Source: a virus. From it: a DNA stretch of 24,307 nucleotides. The position numbers and the translations under genes were made by a program. Shown here piece after piece: positions 1 to 7,779 of the stretch. Below the pieces are notes generated by a model. It was not told the origin of the DNA. It saw only the letters and a program-made list of their open reading frames with translations, and ran no database searches. Position 1 is the first letter of the stretch; each line of letters begins with the position of its first letter. The stretch covers positions 1 through 24,307 of IMG/VR virus record IMGVR_UViG_3300009507_000122; one strand, written 5' to 3'.

Positions 1-626
1 GGATTTGAGCTGTAACTGACAGTAGCCCACACATTATCAAAGCCCATATCAAAATCGTCGTATGTATTGGCAATGTGATTGGGCTCCTGTCTATGTACAT
101 TTTTAAGCCCACGTTCTATGTGATCTAATCTACAGCGTGGGTGCGGACGAAATACAATCGGACGCTGTGTGTATTTACGTATTTCGTCATATGTTTCTAG
201 GAACCATGTACTCATGCGTGGCATGTTTTGCCACTGTAAACTCTTATCGTGTTGTCCGCATATTAGAATAAAATCGCCGTTGGATCTCCAAGGCTTACAA
301 ACCAGTCCCAGGCTAGCAGCCCTAGACCTATCATTGTCTTGCTCACCAAAGTAAGCATCTCTGTTGATTCCATTTAATCCTACCTTCCATGTTGTTCCAC
401 GTTTGATACCGCCTACTTCAAGAACTATAGTAGGCTTTTTGTTTTCCCAGATAGTTTTGTTTCTAGCCATGCGGCCGTTGAAAAGCACACTCCAAATACA
501 ATCAACGTCGGCAGTGTTATCATTATAAACAACAGTATGCCCATTATCCACAAGGCTATTTGCAAAAGCATCAAACACCGGTCTGCTATTAAGTGCGCCA
601 TAATCCGTCCATAAACTAAATTTCAT
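1..626 (-). CDS. Capsule-synthesis-like GT-B family protein, paralogue 4 (partial, runs off left edge)
   Basis: I translated this reading frame by hand. It is open for 208 codons from an ATG at 626 to the window edge, and begins MKFSLWTDYGALNSRPVFDA. It carries the landmarks of the three related proteins further right: the phrase IRKYTQRPIVFRPHPRCR (about residues 158-175), with the R-x-H-P signature, and near the edge FDNVWATVSYSSNP, which matches the acceptor-domain start (NAWAVVGFNSNAL) of the protein at 5226-6158. The R-x-H-P plus later N/S-S-x-x-x-E-x-x-x-G-x-P layout is known from capsule polysaccharide synthesis proteins and Kdo/glycerophosphate transferases. The C-terminal third lies outside the window. 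The start overlaps the end of the upstream glycosyltransferase by 11 nt, implying translational coupling. Function is inferred: transfer of a sugar or sugar-phosphate during glycan assembly. Confidence 0.75.
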   Translation of the reverse strand, partial: MKFSLWTDYGALNSRPVFDAFANSLVDNGHTVVYNDNTADVDCIWSVLFNGRMARNKTIWENKKPTIVLEVGGIKRGTTWKVGLNGINRDAYFGEQDNDRSRAASLGLVCKPWRSNGDFILICGQHDKSLQWQNMPRMSTWFLETYDEIRKYTQRPIVFRPHPRCRLDHIERGLKNVHRQEPNHIANTYDDFDMGFDNVWATVSYSSN

Positions 627-1494
627 TCCAATATGCTTCTTTTCGATGAGGCATGACATCCTTTCTCTTTGATGACCCTGCGAATTTTCGATCACCTTTC
701 ATATGATCCATCCATTTACCTAACCTGCTGTTTATAAGCGGATGCCCGCCGCCGCCGGACTTTGCTAAATTATTTACTGCAATTTCAGTAGTGTAATCTA
801 ATGCATTTGGAAAATTTACTTTCATATCAAATAATATACTACCAAACACATAGCTGTCGTGCCATTCTTCTAGTGTAAAGATACCGTTGTCTGCATCTTC
901 GTACATACGTTCAAATTCTTTAAGGAATTCATGACACACTGGATGATTTAAATTTAACCCATAGAATCCACACTCGGGCCAGTTTTTTACAACCAGTTTA
1001 CCTTCTGGTCCAGGATTAACGCCCTTGCCTCTGCCGACGTATGTAATCCAACTAGTGTCAGGCAGTAGTTCTGCAAAGTCTTCATAACTCCAATCACTAT
1101 GTACAAATGTATCTGCATCCATCCACACACACCAGTCCTTAGAACGTGTTACAGCGTCGAACACAGCATAAACTTTATTAGCAAATCGTATAGCATGCCA
1201 TTTAAATTCTTTGTGATGATCCTTTGGACGGCGTTCTGGCCACGGACATTTACCATTAGCTTTAGGATCATCCTTCCAACGTTCTTTAAATGCATTAAGT
1301 TTAGGAAGTGTTTCTACTGCATCTAAAATTGTAATGCGTGTCGGGTCAGGATTTTTTGGTTTACAATTTTCAGCATACACAATTAATTCAATACGCTTGT
1401 CTACACGTCGAGCAAAACTTTCTAAAAACTTGTCGCCGTATGTGGACATTCCTTCGGGATGAAATGTCGTTACTACTGTTATTTTTTTGCCCAT
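616..1494 (-). CDS. GT-A fold glycosyltransferase with DxD motif
   Basis: A 292-residue protein with a beta-strand start (KKITVVTTF) and a metal/nucleotide-binding DxD in CVWMDADTFV (residues 126-128), the hallmark of GT-A glycosyltransferases that use nucleotide sugars. The later GFYGLNLNHP and WHDSYVFG segments resemble the acceptor region of that fold. An in-frame ATG exists at 1512, but the ATG at 1494 (MGKKITVV) is preferred: it begins the conserved strand and has GGAGG 11 nt upstream. It overlaps the previous gene's end by 16 nt. There is no signal peptide or membrane segment, so it should act in the cytoplasm. Donor and acceptor cannot be told from sequence. It sits between two capsule-like family paralogues, which argues for a joint job in building one glycan. 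Confidence 0.8.
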   Translation of the reverse strand: MGKKITVVTTFHPEGMSTYGDKFLESFARRVDKRIELIVYAENCKPKNPDPTRITILDAVETLPKLNAFKERWKDDPKANGKCPWPERRPKDHHKEFKWHAIRFANKVYAVFDAVTRSKDWCVWMDADTFVHSDWSYEDFAELLPDTSWITYVGRGKGVNPGPEGKLVVKNWPECGFYGLNLNHPVCHEFLKEFERMYEDADNGIFTLEEWHDSYVFGSILFDMKVNFPNALDYTTEIAVNNLAKSGGGGHPLINSRLGKWMDHMKGDRKFAGSSKRKDVMPHRKEAYWNEI

Positions 1495-2408
1495 TGTTTC
1501 AGGTGCCTCCATGCTGTTCCGTCTTTAAGTTCGTCTAATGTCCAATGCATTTGTGCCATTTTATGTATCCACGGTTCTCTGTCAAACTGTTGTAAATTTT
1601 CTATTTGTGTTATTAAATTTGATACCTTTGCTGCTTGACTTCTGGCAGGATCTAATACTATGGTAGGTATTCCTTCGATAGCTGCTGCAACTGCCGGACT
1701 ACTATTATAATTTATTACACAATATGCATTAGCAAAATCTTCTAATATATTAGATGAATGACTAACTATTACATTTTCTAATCTATATCTTGCTAATGAT
1801 CTTTTGTGCTCTAATATTTTTTTATCGCCTGGGTGAAATCTAACTATAATTCGCCTATCAGTATATTTCTTAATTTGTTGTATAGTTTTAACTAGCCAAG
1901 GCATTAACGGTTGACTATCCATACTCCAGCCGCCATCGCGCTGACAGCAAACTACAATATTGTTACCGCCAGTTTTATATGGCTTTAATGAAATCCCTAA
2001 ACGATTACTAATTAAATTCCAACGTTCTGGATTAGGATTGTCATTACAATACTCGCCTGTATTAGGAAAAATTCCATCATAGCTATAACGTAAAAACTTA
2101 TTAGAGTTTCCTTTGTCAGCATATAAAAATAAATTACTGTCAACAATAATACTGCGTTTTTTGTCGCGTTGCTGTTTTTCAAAAACGTTTTTACGCAAAT
2201 TTAAATGCAAGCTATTCTTACTTCCAGGATGCACAAATCCTTGCACAACAGCAACATCACAATCGACAGGATCATAATCTGTTACTATTGTCCCTTTGTC
2301 GCCACACTGCCAAACACCCTCGATAAAATTTACAATAATTTTAGGTTTTTCTGTGTTAGTATTACCAGGCGGTATTCCCATTAAGTATGAAGCAACAGTA
2401 ACAGTCAT
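1479..2408 (-). CDS. Capsule-synthesis-like GT-B family protein, paralogue 3
   Basis: A 309-residue member of the four-copy family in this operon. It shares with the protein at 5226-6158 the segments YCNDNPNPERWN, then IQQIKKYTDRRIIVRFHP (R-x-H-P), then FANAYCVINYNSSPAVAAAIEGIPTIVLDP, and a C-terminal W-x-x-x-(M/L)-x-x-x-(H/Q)-W-x-x-(D/E)-E motif. The R-x-H-P strand followed by an S-S-x-A-x-x-A-x-x-x-G-x-P loop is the pattern of capsule polysaccharide (KpsS/KpsC-type) and glycerophosphotransferase GT-B domains, where these parts bind the nucleotide-sugar donor. The family link is by pattern only. It begins in an ATGA overlap with the preceding gene. No membrane segments are seen. Role inferred: glycosyl or sugar-phosphate transferase for a surface or virion glycan. 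Confidence 0.7.
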   Translation of the reverse strand: MTVTVASYLMGIPPGNTNTEKPKIIVNFIEGVWQCGDKGTIVTDYDPVDCDVAVVQGFVHPGSKNSLHLNLRKNVFEKQQRDKKRSIIVDSNLFLYADKGNSNKFLRYSYDGIFPNTGEYCNDNPNPERWNLISNRLGISLKPYKTGGNNIVVCCQRDGGWSMDSQPLMPWLVKTIQQIKKYTDRRIIVRFHPGDKKILEHKRSLARYRLENVIVSHSSNILEDFANAYCVINYNSSPAVAAAIEGIPTIVLDPARSQAAKVSNLITQIENLQQFDREPWIHKMAQMHWTLDELKDGTAWRHLKQWAKK

Positions 2409-3208
2409 GATATATTATACTTCTTTATTAGTTCTATAGCAGTGCCATCTGTCATTTCTTGAGGACGATACTGGCAGTATCCTAACCAATGCTGCCATTT
2501 TTTTATTTTATCTTTATCAGCATACATAGGAGTTTCTATTAATGTTAAGTCCTTTTCGCAAAATTCGTCTGCTGCATTAGGAGCAAGAGTAAAACATGGT
2601 ATTCCATATCCTATTGCTTCGGTAGCTGCAATACTATTGTAAGTAACAACTGCAAATATATCATTGTCTAATTGTTTGTATATACTTCCGTTGCCGACTC
2701 GATCTCGTCTATTAACTTTATCTCTTACAATAACAGGACGATCGGTATGGTTTGCTAATGTTTCTAATGTGCTATTAACAAATTCATCTCTATTAATTCC
2801 ATAAAATTTACAAGGTTTTTCACTAGGAGTAACAACTAGTATACTACGTCCATCCTTTTTCCAACCAGGAAAGTTTAAATATTTTTTATTTGTAGATATT
2901 AGTTTAAATCTATCATCGGGCATATTCCAATTAATATCTGAATGTTGCATACCGCTTAAAACCATACGATGCCAGTCTTTGCGTTTTTGCATATTTCCTA
3001 TATATCCAGTATCAATATAGTAATAAGGTCGATTTTGTTTTTCACATAAGGTTACAATTTTTCTTCCAGCCATGCCTCTAAATATAACCGGCATATCAAT
3101 AGGATAATTATTGAGATCTTTCCAGTTAGGAACAAACTCAGCACCTATTGATTCAGCAAAGGGTGTTATAATAGCGTCTGTATTGTCTAGCACTAAAAAT
3201 TTAGCCAT
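2405..3208 (-). CDS. Capsule-synthesis-like GT-B family protein, paralogue 2 (variant donor motif)
   Basis: A 267-residue, shorter member of the same family. It keeps the C-terminal half well: VTYNSIAATEAIGYGIPCFTLAP, then LTLIETPMY and WQHWLGYCQYRPQEMTDGTA, nearly the same phrase as in the protein at 5226-6158 (WLYNLGYCQWREDEIARGDP). It lacks the central R-x-H-P: after HTDRPVIVR the expected H-P is replaced by D-K. In related GT-B enzymes that region contributes to catalysis or phosphate binding, so this copy may have changed chemistry, be a regulatory partner, or use another residue. The ATG sits inside the end of the preceding glycosyltransferase gene (8-nt overlap, ATGGCTAA), with AGGA upstream as ribosome site. 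Cytoplasmic, with no signal peptide. Confidence 0.68.
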   Translation of the reverse strand: MAKFLVLDNTDAIITPFAESIGAEFVPNWKDLNNYPIDMPVIFRGMAGRKIVTLCEKQNRPYYYIDTGYIGNMQKRKDWHRMVLSGMQHSDINWNMPDDRFKLISTNKKYLNFPGWKKDGRSILVVTPSEKPCKFYGINRDEFVNSTLETLANHTDRPVIVRDKVNRRDRVGNGSIYKQLDNDIFAVVTYNSIAATEAIGYGIPCFTLAPNAADEFCEKDLTLIETPMYADKDKIKKWQHWLGYCQYRPQEMTDGTAIELIKKYNIS

Positions 3209-3884
3209 TCATCATGTCCTGTAGTTCTTGTTTCCATTCTTGATTATATTCACAGTTCCTATAGTTTTCAAACCACGGTCCACCTTCTGTGTAGTGTAAT
3301 AGTTTTGGTGCACCATCCTCTGGCTGCTTGTAGTGTCCTACTAACCAATTCCATTCAGGTGATATTTCGCCAATTAGATCATCATTTTCTAGCCAACTAA
3401 ATCTATGAAAGTATGCTCCGTTAAGTTCTGGTTCATTTACTAAATCTATGTCAAGTCGTTTGTTAGCAGGGTGTCCGCAGTTAATAAGCATCATACTAGA
3501 CCAATTCTTACGTGGATAAACTGTTTGTGTTTGCCCGTCCATCTTAGTGCCTTCTTTAGGTGCATAGTCATGTTGTACACACATCAATGCCTTTGTATCG
3601 TCTGCTTGTGCAAACAACTCTGCAATGTCTGTAGTAAGTAACATGTCACAATCCATAAACACTGCCCATCCGTTAAAGTTAGCAAGTTCAGGAACTAAGA
3701 AGCGAGTAAATGTAAATTCAGTACTAGCAAGTTTATCTGGAGATCTCGAATACCACCCTTGACGTTTAAGATCATTTTGTTTTAACGGAATAACTTGAGC
3801 AGTCGGACTATGCCGTTCGATGCTGTGTTTGCATACTTGATATGCTATATCTTCTCTAGGGTCGTATCCTACAAATACTTTCAT
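3201..3884 (-). CDS. GT-A (GT8-like) glycosyltransferase
   Basis: A 227-residue enzyme. It opens with MKVFVGYDPREDIAYQVCKH, a start typical of a family of small bacterial and phage glycosyltransferases, has the metal-binding DxD as DCD in WAVFMDCDMLL (residues 78-80), an inner segment NWSSMMLINC, and ends with LLHYTEGGPWFENYR, which contains the His-Gly region that closes over the donor in this fold. It should transfer a hexose from a nucleotide sugar in the cytoplasm. It starts in an ATGA overlap with the nucleotidyltransferase-cupin gene and has a purine-rich AGAAGAG upstream, so the two are probably made together. The linkage formed is unknown. Confidence in fold is high, in substrate none. 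Confidence 0.82.
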   Translation of the reverse strand: MKVFVGYDPREDIAYQVCKHSIERHSPTAQVIPLKQNDLKRQGWYSRSPDKLASTEFTFTRFLVPELANFNGWAVFMDCDMLLTTDIAELFAQADDTKALMCVQHDYAPKEGTKMDGQTQTVYPRKNWSSMMLINCGHPANKRLDIDLVNEPELNGAYFHRFSWLENDDLIGEISPEWNWLVGHYKQPEDGAPKLLHYTEGGPWFENYRNCEYNQEWKQELQDMMNG

Positions 3885-4657
3885 GTGTCTCTTCTTTCTA
3901 TATCTTCTTCAACGCACTCACCCCATTGTATTTCTAGTATGTGTGCATTTTCTGTACCACTGTTAGATGCTAGGTGCCAAACTTCCTTGCCAATTTCATA
4001 TGGCATTCCGTGAGGCTTTAATTTTAGTGCTGATACATTTCCGTTCCACTCAGTCTGCATATCAACTACGCCTTCCAGTACCATCCACTGTTCTGAACGT
4101 TTGAAATGTTTTTGGTTGCTTAGTGCTTTGTCTGGATAGATTACAAGTTCTTTTACTTTATAACCTTTCTCAGGTCTGTCATCTAGCACACGCCAGTAAC
4201 CCCAGTCACGTTTAGTCTTTTGTGTTTTCCATTCGTCTAGTATCCAACTACTGCTGTTAGCTTTATTACTTCCGCCAACACCGAAGGCAAACTCGCACCA
4301 ACGATAATCACCGTACACTTCATACTCAGGCGTAGTAGCATCAGTTCTGTCTCCGCCATTAGCAAAGATCATAATGTCATCACCTGTAATCATAGTTGCT
4401 ACTTGACCGATTGCTTTGTTTGCTGTGTTGTCTAAATCGTCAAATCCAATAACCTGATCAACTACTGCTAGTTCTTTGATAATAGCAGCCCGTTCATTAA
4501 ACGGCATAAACGGTCTGCCCTTCTTACGTGTTAACCATTCGTCACTGTTAACTCCAACAACTAACTTATCACCAAGTTCTCGTGCTGCTTTAAAATATTC
4601 AATGTGTCCTGAATGCAGCGGATCAAAGCCGCCAGTTACTAATACTACTTTGTTCAT
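3881..4657 (-). CDS. Fused HxGH nucleotidyltransferase and type II phosphomannose isomerase-like cupin
   Basis: 258 residues in two domains. Residues 1 to about 140 form a cytidylyl/adenylyltransferase-like Rossmann domain: GGFDPLHSGHIEYF carries the H-S-G-H motif (15-18), followed by GVNSDEWLTRKKGR and ER at 55-56, closest in pattern to glycerol-3-phosphate cytidylyltransferases and the HldE/RfaE adenylyltransferase domain. Residues about 149-258 are a cupin like the C-terminal domain of type II mannose-6-phosphate isomerases: RDWGYWRVL, GYKVKELVI, metal ligands Q182, H184, E189 and H228, and the ending EEDIERRD. Classical bifunctional ManC pairs this cupin with an unrelated GT-A guanylyltransferase, so the pairing here is unusual. 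Likely role (inferred): making an activated sugar for the flanking glycosyltransferases. No Shine-Dalgarno is visible, and a TAAATA box lies 5 nt before the ATG. Confidence 0.8.
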   Translation of the reverse strand: MNKVVLVTGGFDPLHSGHIEYFKAARELGDKLVVGVNSDEWLTRKKGRPFMPFNERAAIIKELAVVDQVIGFDDLDNTANKAIGQVATMITGDDIMIFANGGDRTDATTPEYEVYGDYRWCEFAFGVGGSNKANSSSWILDEWKTQKTKRDWGYWRVLDDRPEKGYKVKELVIYPDKALSNQKHFKRSEQWMVLEGVVDMQTEWNGNVSALKLKPHGMPYEIGKEVWHLASNSGTENAHILEIQWGECVEEDIERRDT

Positions 4658-4662
4658 ATAGA

Positions 4663-4669
4663 TATTTAT
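4663..4669 (-). promoter_or_regulatory. Late-type -10 box (ATAAATA) 5 nt before the start of the fused nucleotidyltransferase
   Basis: On the minus strand ATAAATA ends 5 nt before the ATG at 4657. No ribosome-binding sequence lies between the previous stop (4682) and this start. If used as a T4-type late promoter it would give an essentially leaderless mRNA. The lone sequence match in AT-rich DNA is weak evidence by itself. Confidence 0.4.
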
Positions 4670-4681
4670 GTGCGTAGTTTA

Positions 4682-5242
4682 TTATAAAAACTTTATTTGG
4701 TATGTTGTATGTTTCTTTCCAGAGTATACTTTATCTACAATTTCAAATTCGCAATCTTGATCTTTTAATGTACTATTTCGTATATCTATAATAATTTTAC
4801 TATTACTAGTTGTATGATTTTTAATCAACTCTGCATATGTATTCAGCGGATAATGAAAGCCGCAACTCATTATACTGTATACCAGATCAAATTTAATATT
4901 ATCATCTAGTTGAATATCAGTAGCATCAACAAATGTATATTTTAAATTTCTTTTATTAAATGACTCTTTTAAAGTATCTAGTTTGTTATAAAATTTAAAA
5001 GTTTCTACAGTTCCATATTCAATATCTCTTTCTTCATCTTTTGTATTGTCAAAATCTCCATCTAACAAAAATAAATTAGAATTATATTTTTTTTGAAACA
5101 TTTCTGATTCAAAGGCTAGGCCACATCCGATATCTAAAATTGACATCGGAGTACTATTAATATATCTATCTAATATATTGAACATTTTAACTTTACTATT
5201 ATAATGCTCTAGAGTAGTCCATTTTTTAAACCATTCTGTCAT
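4682..5242 (-). CDS. Class I SAM-dependent methyltransferase
   Basis: A 186-residue protein with the SAM-binding motif I MSILDIGCGLAFES (about residues 33-46), an acidic end to strand 2 (LFLLDGDF), a motif III-like FVDATDIQL, and a motif IV FDLVYSIMSCGFHYPL that would contact the target. This is the small-molecule or sugar methyltransferase type. There is no DNA-target-recognition domain, so DNA methylation is unlikely. It starts 17 nt inside the end of the preceding gene, with AAAAGGA ahead of the ATG. The gene is visibly richer in A and T than the structural genes, hinting at acquisition. In this operon, methylation of a sugar residue (for example capping a glycan) is the best guess. The substrate cannot be seen. 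Confidence 0.78.
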   Translation of the reverse strand: MTEWFKKWTTLEHYNSKVKMFNILDRYINSTPMSILDIGCGLAFESEMFQKKYNSNLFLLDGDFDNTKDEERDIEYGTVETFKFYNKLDTLKESFNKRNLKYTFVDATDIQLDDNIKFDLVYSIMSCGFHYPLNTYAELIKNHTTSNSKIIIDIRNSTLKDQDCEFEIVDKVYSGKKHTTYQIKFL

Positions 5243-6158
5243 TTATTTTTCCTTTTAATTTTGATAAATGAAACCAAGGATCTCCTCTTGCAATTTCATC
5301 TTCTCGCCATTGGCAGTAACCTAAATTATAAAGCCATTGATTGCGTTCAAACATTATAGGATTTTCTAAATCTTTTAAATCTTTATTGCTACAATCCCAC
5401 GCCATTGAACTAGCACACATACTAAATGTAGGAACACCTTCACATATGCTCTCTGTTAATGCATTTGAATTAAATCCTACTACTGCCCAAGCATTACTAA
5501 AATCAGCATACAATCCGTCACCGCCTTCTAATAATGCTGCACCGTGTGTGTTTTTACTAATTTCTAGATTAAACCCTTTAAGTGCTTCTAATTGTCTATC
5601 CTGACGCAATGGATGCATCCGTACACGTATAGGTCTATCTGTGTATTTTTTAATTTGTGTTATAGTATATTCTATAAACTGTTTATAAGATCCGTGTTTG
5701 TCTATAAGTTTTTTTAAACTACTGTCGCCCGGACGTTGTAATACTAGTAATATATAATCGCCGTTTGTACGCCAATCCTTAATTTCTATAGATTGTTCTT
5801 TTTGTATACGAAGCCATCGATCTGAAGGACTATTATCATTACAATAATTGCCATCGTCTTGGTAATAACTTGTCCAACTGTACCTATGATAGGACATAGG
5901 ATTTGGAGGTTGTATCATGTTGCGTCTAAACACAGCACTTTCAACAACTAAAAATGGCTTGTTGCTGTCTAAAATATATTGATAATATTTGTTAAGCCCT
6001 CGACGTTTTTGACCTAAAATATTATTTTGTATAAACACATCAGCAGATTGTATAGTGTCTTGATCCGCCCAAGGAACTATTTTAAAATTAGGCAAATCTG
6101 GCATAGGATGATTCCTATACATTTCTTCAATGCCAATTACTGAACTATATTTGTTCAT
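5226..6158 (-). CDS. Capsule-synthesis-like GT-B family protein, paralogue 1
   Basis: 310 residues and the most complete copy of the family. N-terminal part: ADVFIQNNILGQKRRGLNKYY and KPFLVVESAVFRRN. Middle: SYHRYSWTSYYQDDGNYCNDN then ILLVLQRPGDSS. Donor-binding half: ITQIKKYTDRPIRVRMHPLR (R-x-H-P), DFSNAWAVVGFNSNALTESICEGVPTF, then WLYNLGYCQWREDEIARGDPW. The order (N-terminal partner domain, Q-R-P-G loop, R-x-H-P, N-S-x-A-x-x-E-x-x-x-G-x-P) fits a two-domain GT-B enzyme of the capsule polysaccharide synthesis kind. The assignment is by pattern and unproven. It overlaps the methyltransferase before it by 14 nt and the one after it by 17 nt. No transmembrane segment, so a cytoplasmic transferase is expected. 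Confidence 0.72.
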   Translation of the reverse strand: MNKYSSVIGIEEMYRNHPMPDLPNFKIVPWADQDTIQSADVFIQNNILGQKRRGLNKYYQYILDSNKPFLVVESAVFRRNMIQPPNPMSYHRYSWTSYYQDDGNYCNDNSPSDRWLRIQKEQSIEIKDWRTNGDYILLVLQRPGDSSLKKLIDKHGSYKQFIEYTITQIKKYTDRPIRVRMHPLRQDRQLEALKGFNLEISKNTHGAALLEGGDGLYADFSNAWAVVGFNSNALTESICEGVPTFSMCASSMAWDCSNKDLKDLENPIMFERNQWLYNLGYCQWREDEIARGDPWFHLSKLKGKINDRMV

Positions 6159-6705
6159 TTTGAAAAAGTAAACCTGTACGTTTTAAAAATTGATGCTTTC
6201 TTTTTTTGCCCATAGTAGAGTGTTTGCGCAATTCTACTGTCAAACTTGGATTATATTTAAATCCGTAATTTGACATTGTCTCTATCCAATATTCTTCAGT
6301 ATTACAATTTACGTGATGATATCCAGTGGCGCCTACAGGGGCGTATGTCATTACAAAAACTTTACACGCTTGGAATGATGTCATATAGTTTGGAATATAT
6401 TCTTGATACACATGTTCAACAAACTCTACACTCCATCCAATATCATATTTCTTACCCAAATGATTCAAAGGACCTGTAGTAAAATCATGTATAAGAAATT
6501 TATTTTCGTCATATCGATTGAGTGTATGATCACCGTCGATGCCCACGGCTTCTAAACCAATTTTTTCAGCTAATTGTACCATGCCGCCTGGTCCGCAGCC
6601 TACATCTAGGTATGTCTGTGCATTAAAATAATACTTGAGCCATTTTAATGCGCCTTCGTCTAAGTGTGTTAAACCGTTGTGGCCGCCAAGGTGTTCTTCT
6701 AACAT
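6145..6705 (-). CDS. Class I SAM-dependent methyltransferase
   Basis: 186 residues from the chosen start MLEEHLGGHNGLTHLDEGAL. Motif I is TYLDVGCGPGGMVQLA, strand 2 ends in AVGIDGD, and motif IV is YDIGWSVEFVEHVYQEY, all of the generic small-molecule methyltransferase type. The HLGGHNG...DEG opening is shared by several phage methyltransferases of glycan clusters, to my recollection. An in-frame ATG at 6726 exists, but the ATG at 6705 forms a TAATG junction with the stop of the preceding glycosyltransferase, the same junction used by uvsY, so it is preferred. The target is unknown. The partner genes suggest a sugar or peptide-like glycan component. Confidence 0.78.
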   Translation of the reverse strand: MLEEHLGGHNGLTHLDEGALKWLKYYFNAQTYLDVGCGPGGMVQLAEKIGLEAVGIDGDHTLNRYDENKFLIHDFTTGPLNHLGKKYDIGWSVEFVEHVYQEYIPNYMTSFQACKVFVMTYAPVGATGYHHVNCNTEEYWIETMSNYGFKYNPSLTVELRKHSTMGKKRKHQFLKRTGLLFQNEQI

Positions 6706-7337
6706 TATAAATATTTTCCATACCATCTGAGATATTTTGCTTTTGTTTTTTGTGTTCCTTTTAGTGTTAAGAAAATACTGTCACTACTATTTTTACCGAT
6801 ACACATCCAATCACGCGGTGCAGGTATAAAGTTATATTCTTCACTAAATTTATCAAGTATATTTTGATCTCTTCCCCATTCCCACTCTTCTATATCTTTA
6901 GATTTAATTTCATTAATATAATCTTGTCTAAATCCATTATCACTAAATGCAACCAATCCAGCTAACCATCTATTATCTTTATAAGATTGTAATATATGTT
7001 GTTTAGAAAAAAGAAACTCTATTTCTTCTTGAGAATAAGGCCTTGTACAAATTGTATCTGCGTCTATTGCAACTACTTTTTCTGATTTATTAAATTTGCT
7101 GTCAGCAATTAAAAACCTAACACTTTGTAAATAACTTATTTTTGAAGTATCGTTTGCAAACTTAATAGTTTCTTCGGTAATATCGACATTAGAAATAGTA
7201 TTAGATTTCGTAGGGTTTACTATATGACAATGAAGTCTTAAATTTGGATTATGAGATTTAATACTTTTAAATAAAGGAATTGCCCATGTATCAAAATAAT
7301 GTTGATCCACGCCTACTACTAAATTATAGACTTGCAT
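6705..7337 (-). CDS. GT-A glycosyltransferase, GT8-like
   Basis: 210 residues. Opening strand YNLVVGVDQHYF, then a DxD motif in VVAIDADTICTRPY (residues 92-94) preceded by the SVRFLIADSKF helix usual for GT8-type enzymes, and a late GRDQNIL segment that resembles the D-Q acceptor-side motif of the fold. Cytoplasmic, no signal peptide. It is the first gene of the glycan run and starts 14 nt inside uvsY, so it is translationally linked to a recombination gene. The gene is visibly more AT-rich than uvsY, which suggests the glycan block was joined to uvsY by transfer. Substrate unknown. Confidence 0.78.
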   Translation of the reverse strand: MQVYNLVVGVDQHYFDTWAIPLFKSIKSHNPNLRLHCHIVNPTKSNTISNVDITEETIKFANDTSKISYLQSVRFLIADSKFNKSEKVVAIDADTICTRPYSQEEIEFLFSKQHILQSYKDNRWLAGLVAFSDNGFRQDYINEIKSKDIEEWEWGRDQNILDKFSEEYNFIPAPRDWMCIGKNSSDSIFLTLKGTQKTKAKYLRWYGKYL

Positions 7338-7779
7338 CTTCCATCCCTGCTACTCTAAGCTTAACAACGTTTGTAATCTGCCATTGCTTTTGATCAAGAC
7401 CTTTTAAGAGTCCTAACCATTTGTTACGCATTAGTGCAAACTCGTTAATAATCTTTTCATAGTCAACGACATCTGCCTCACCGTCAACGTATTTTTCAAC
7501 GTCACGGCTAGACAGAGCTCGTTGGTAGTTTTCGAGATATTTCTTAAAGTACGAGCTACGCAACCTACGTAGCTCGATATTTAAGTAGTTAAGGATTGCT
7601 TCAATTTCTTGAAGCTGATTAAAACGTTGTTCAACGATGCCGGGCATTTCTGCCGCGGCACGTTCAACATTGCCTTTGAGCTTTACATCTAAACGTCCTT
7701 GTATCAGCTCATCTTCAAAGAACTGTACAGCACTTGGTATCTTAGATATGTCTCGCGATACTTCGCTATACCAACCCAT
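7324..7779 (-). CDS. uvsY: UvsY-like recombination mediator
   Basis: 151 residues, mostly helical and charged, compared with 137 in T4 UvsY. The core RFNQLQEIEAILNYLNIELR followed by a Lys-rich helix and a Y-x-x-G-E/A-D-x-V-D segment matches the pattern annotated as UvsY in T4-like cyanophages, and the family's helix-K-helix layout binds ssDNA. In T4, UvsY forms hexamers that help UvsX load onto ssDNA coated by gp32. The assignment rests on remembered family pattern and on context: gp32 and uvsX precede it. The ATG shares one base with the stop of the 75-residue gene (TAATG), and its own end overlaps the first glycosyltransferase by 14 nt. Confidence 0.8.
   Translation of the reverse strand: MGWYSEVSRDISKIPSAVQFFEDELIQGRLDVKLKGNVERAAAEMPGIVEQRFNQLQEIEAILNYLNIELRRLRSSYFKKYLENYQRALSSRDVEKYVDGEADVVDYEKIINEFALMRNKWLGLLKGLDQKQWQITNVVKLRVAGMEDASL

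Noticed and set aside
6706-6726. Upstream ATG for the methyltransferase at 6145
   Set aside because: The 6705 ATG forms a TAATG junction with the preceding stop and starts at the conserved HLGGHNG region.
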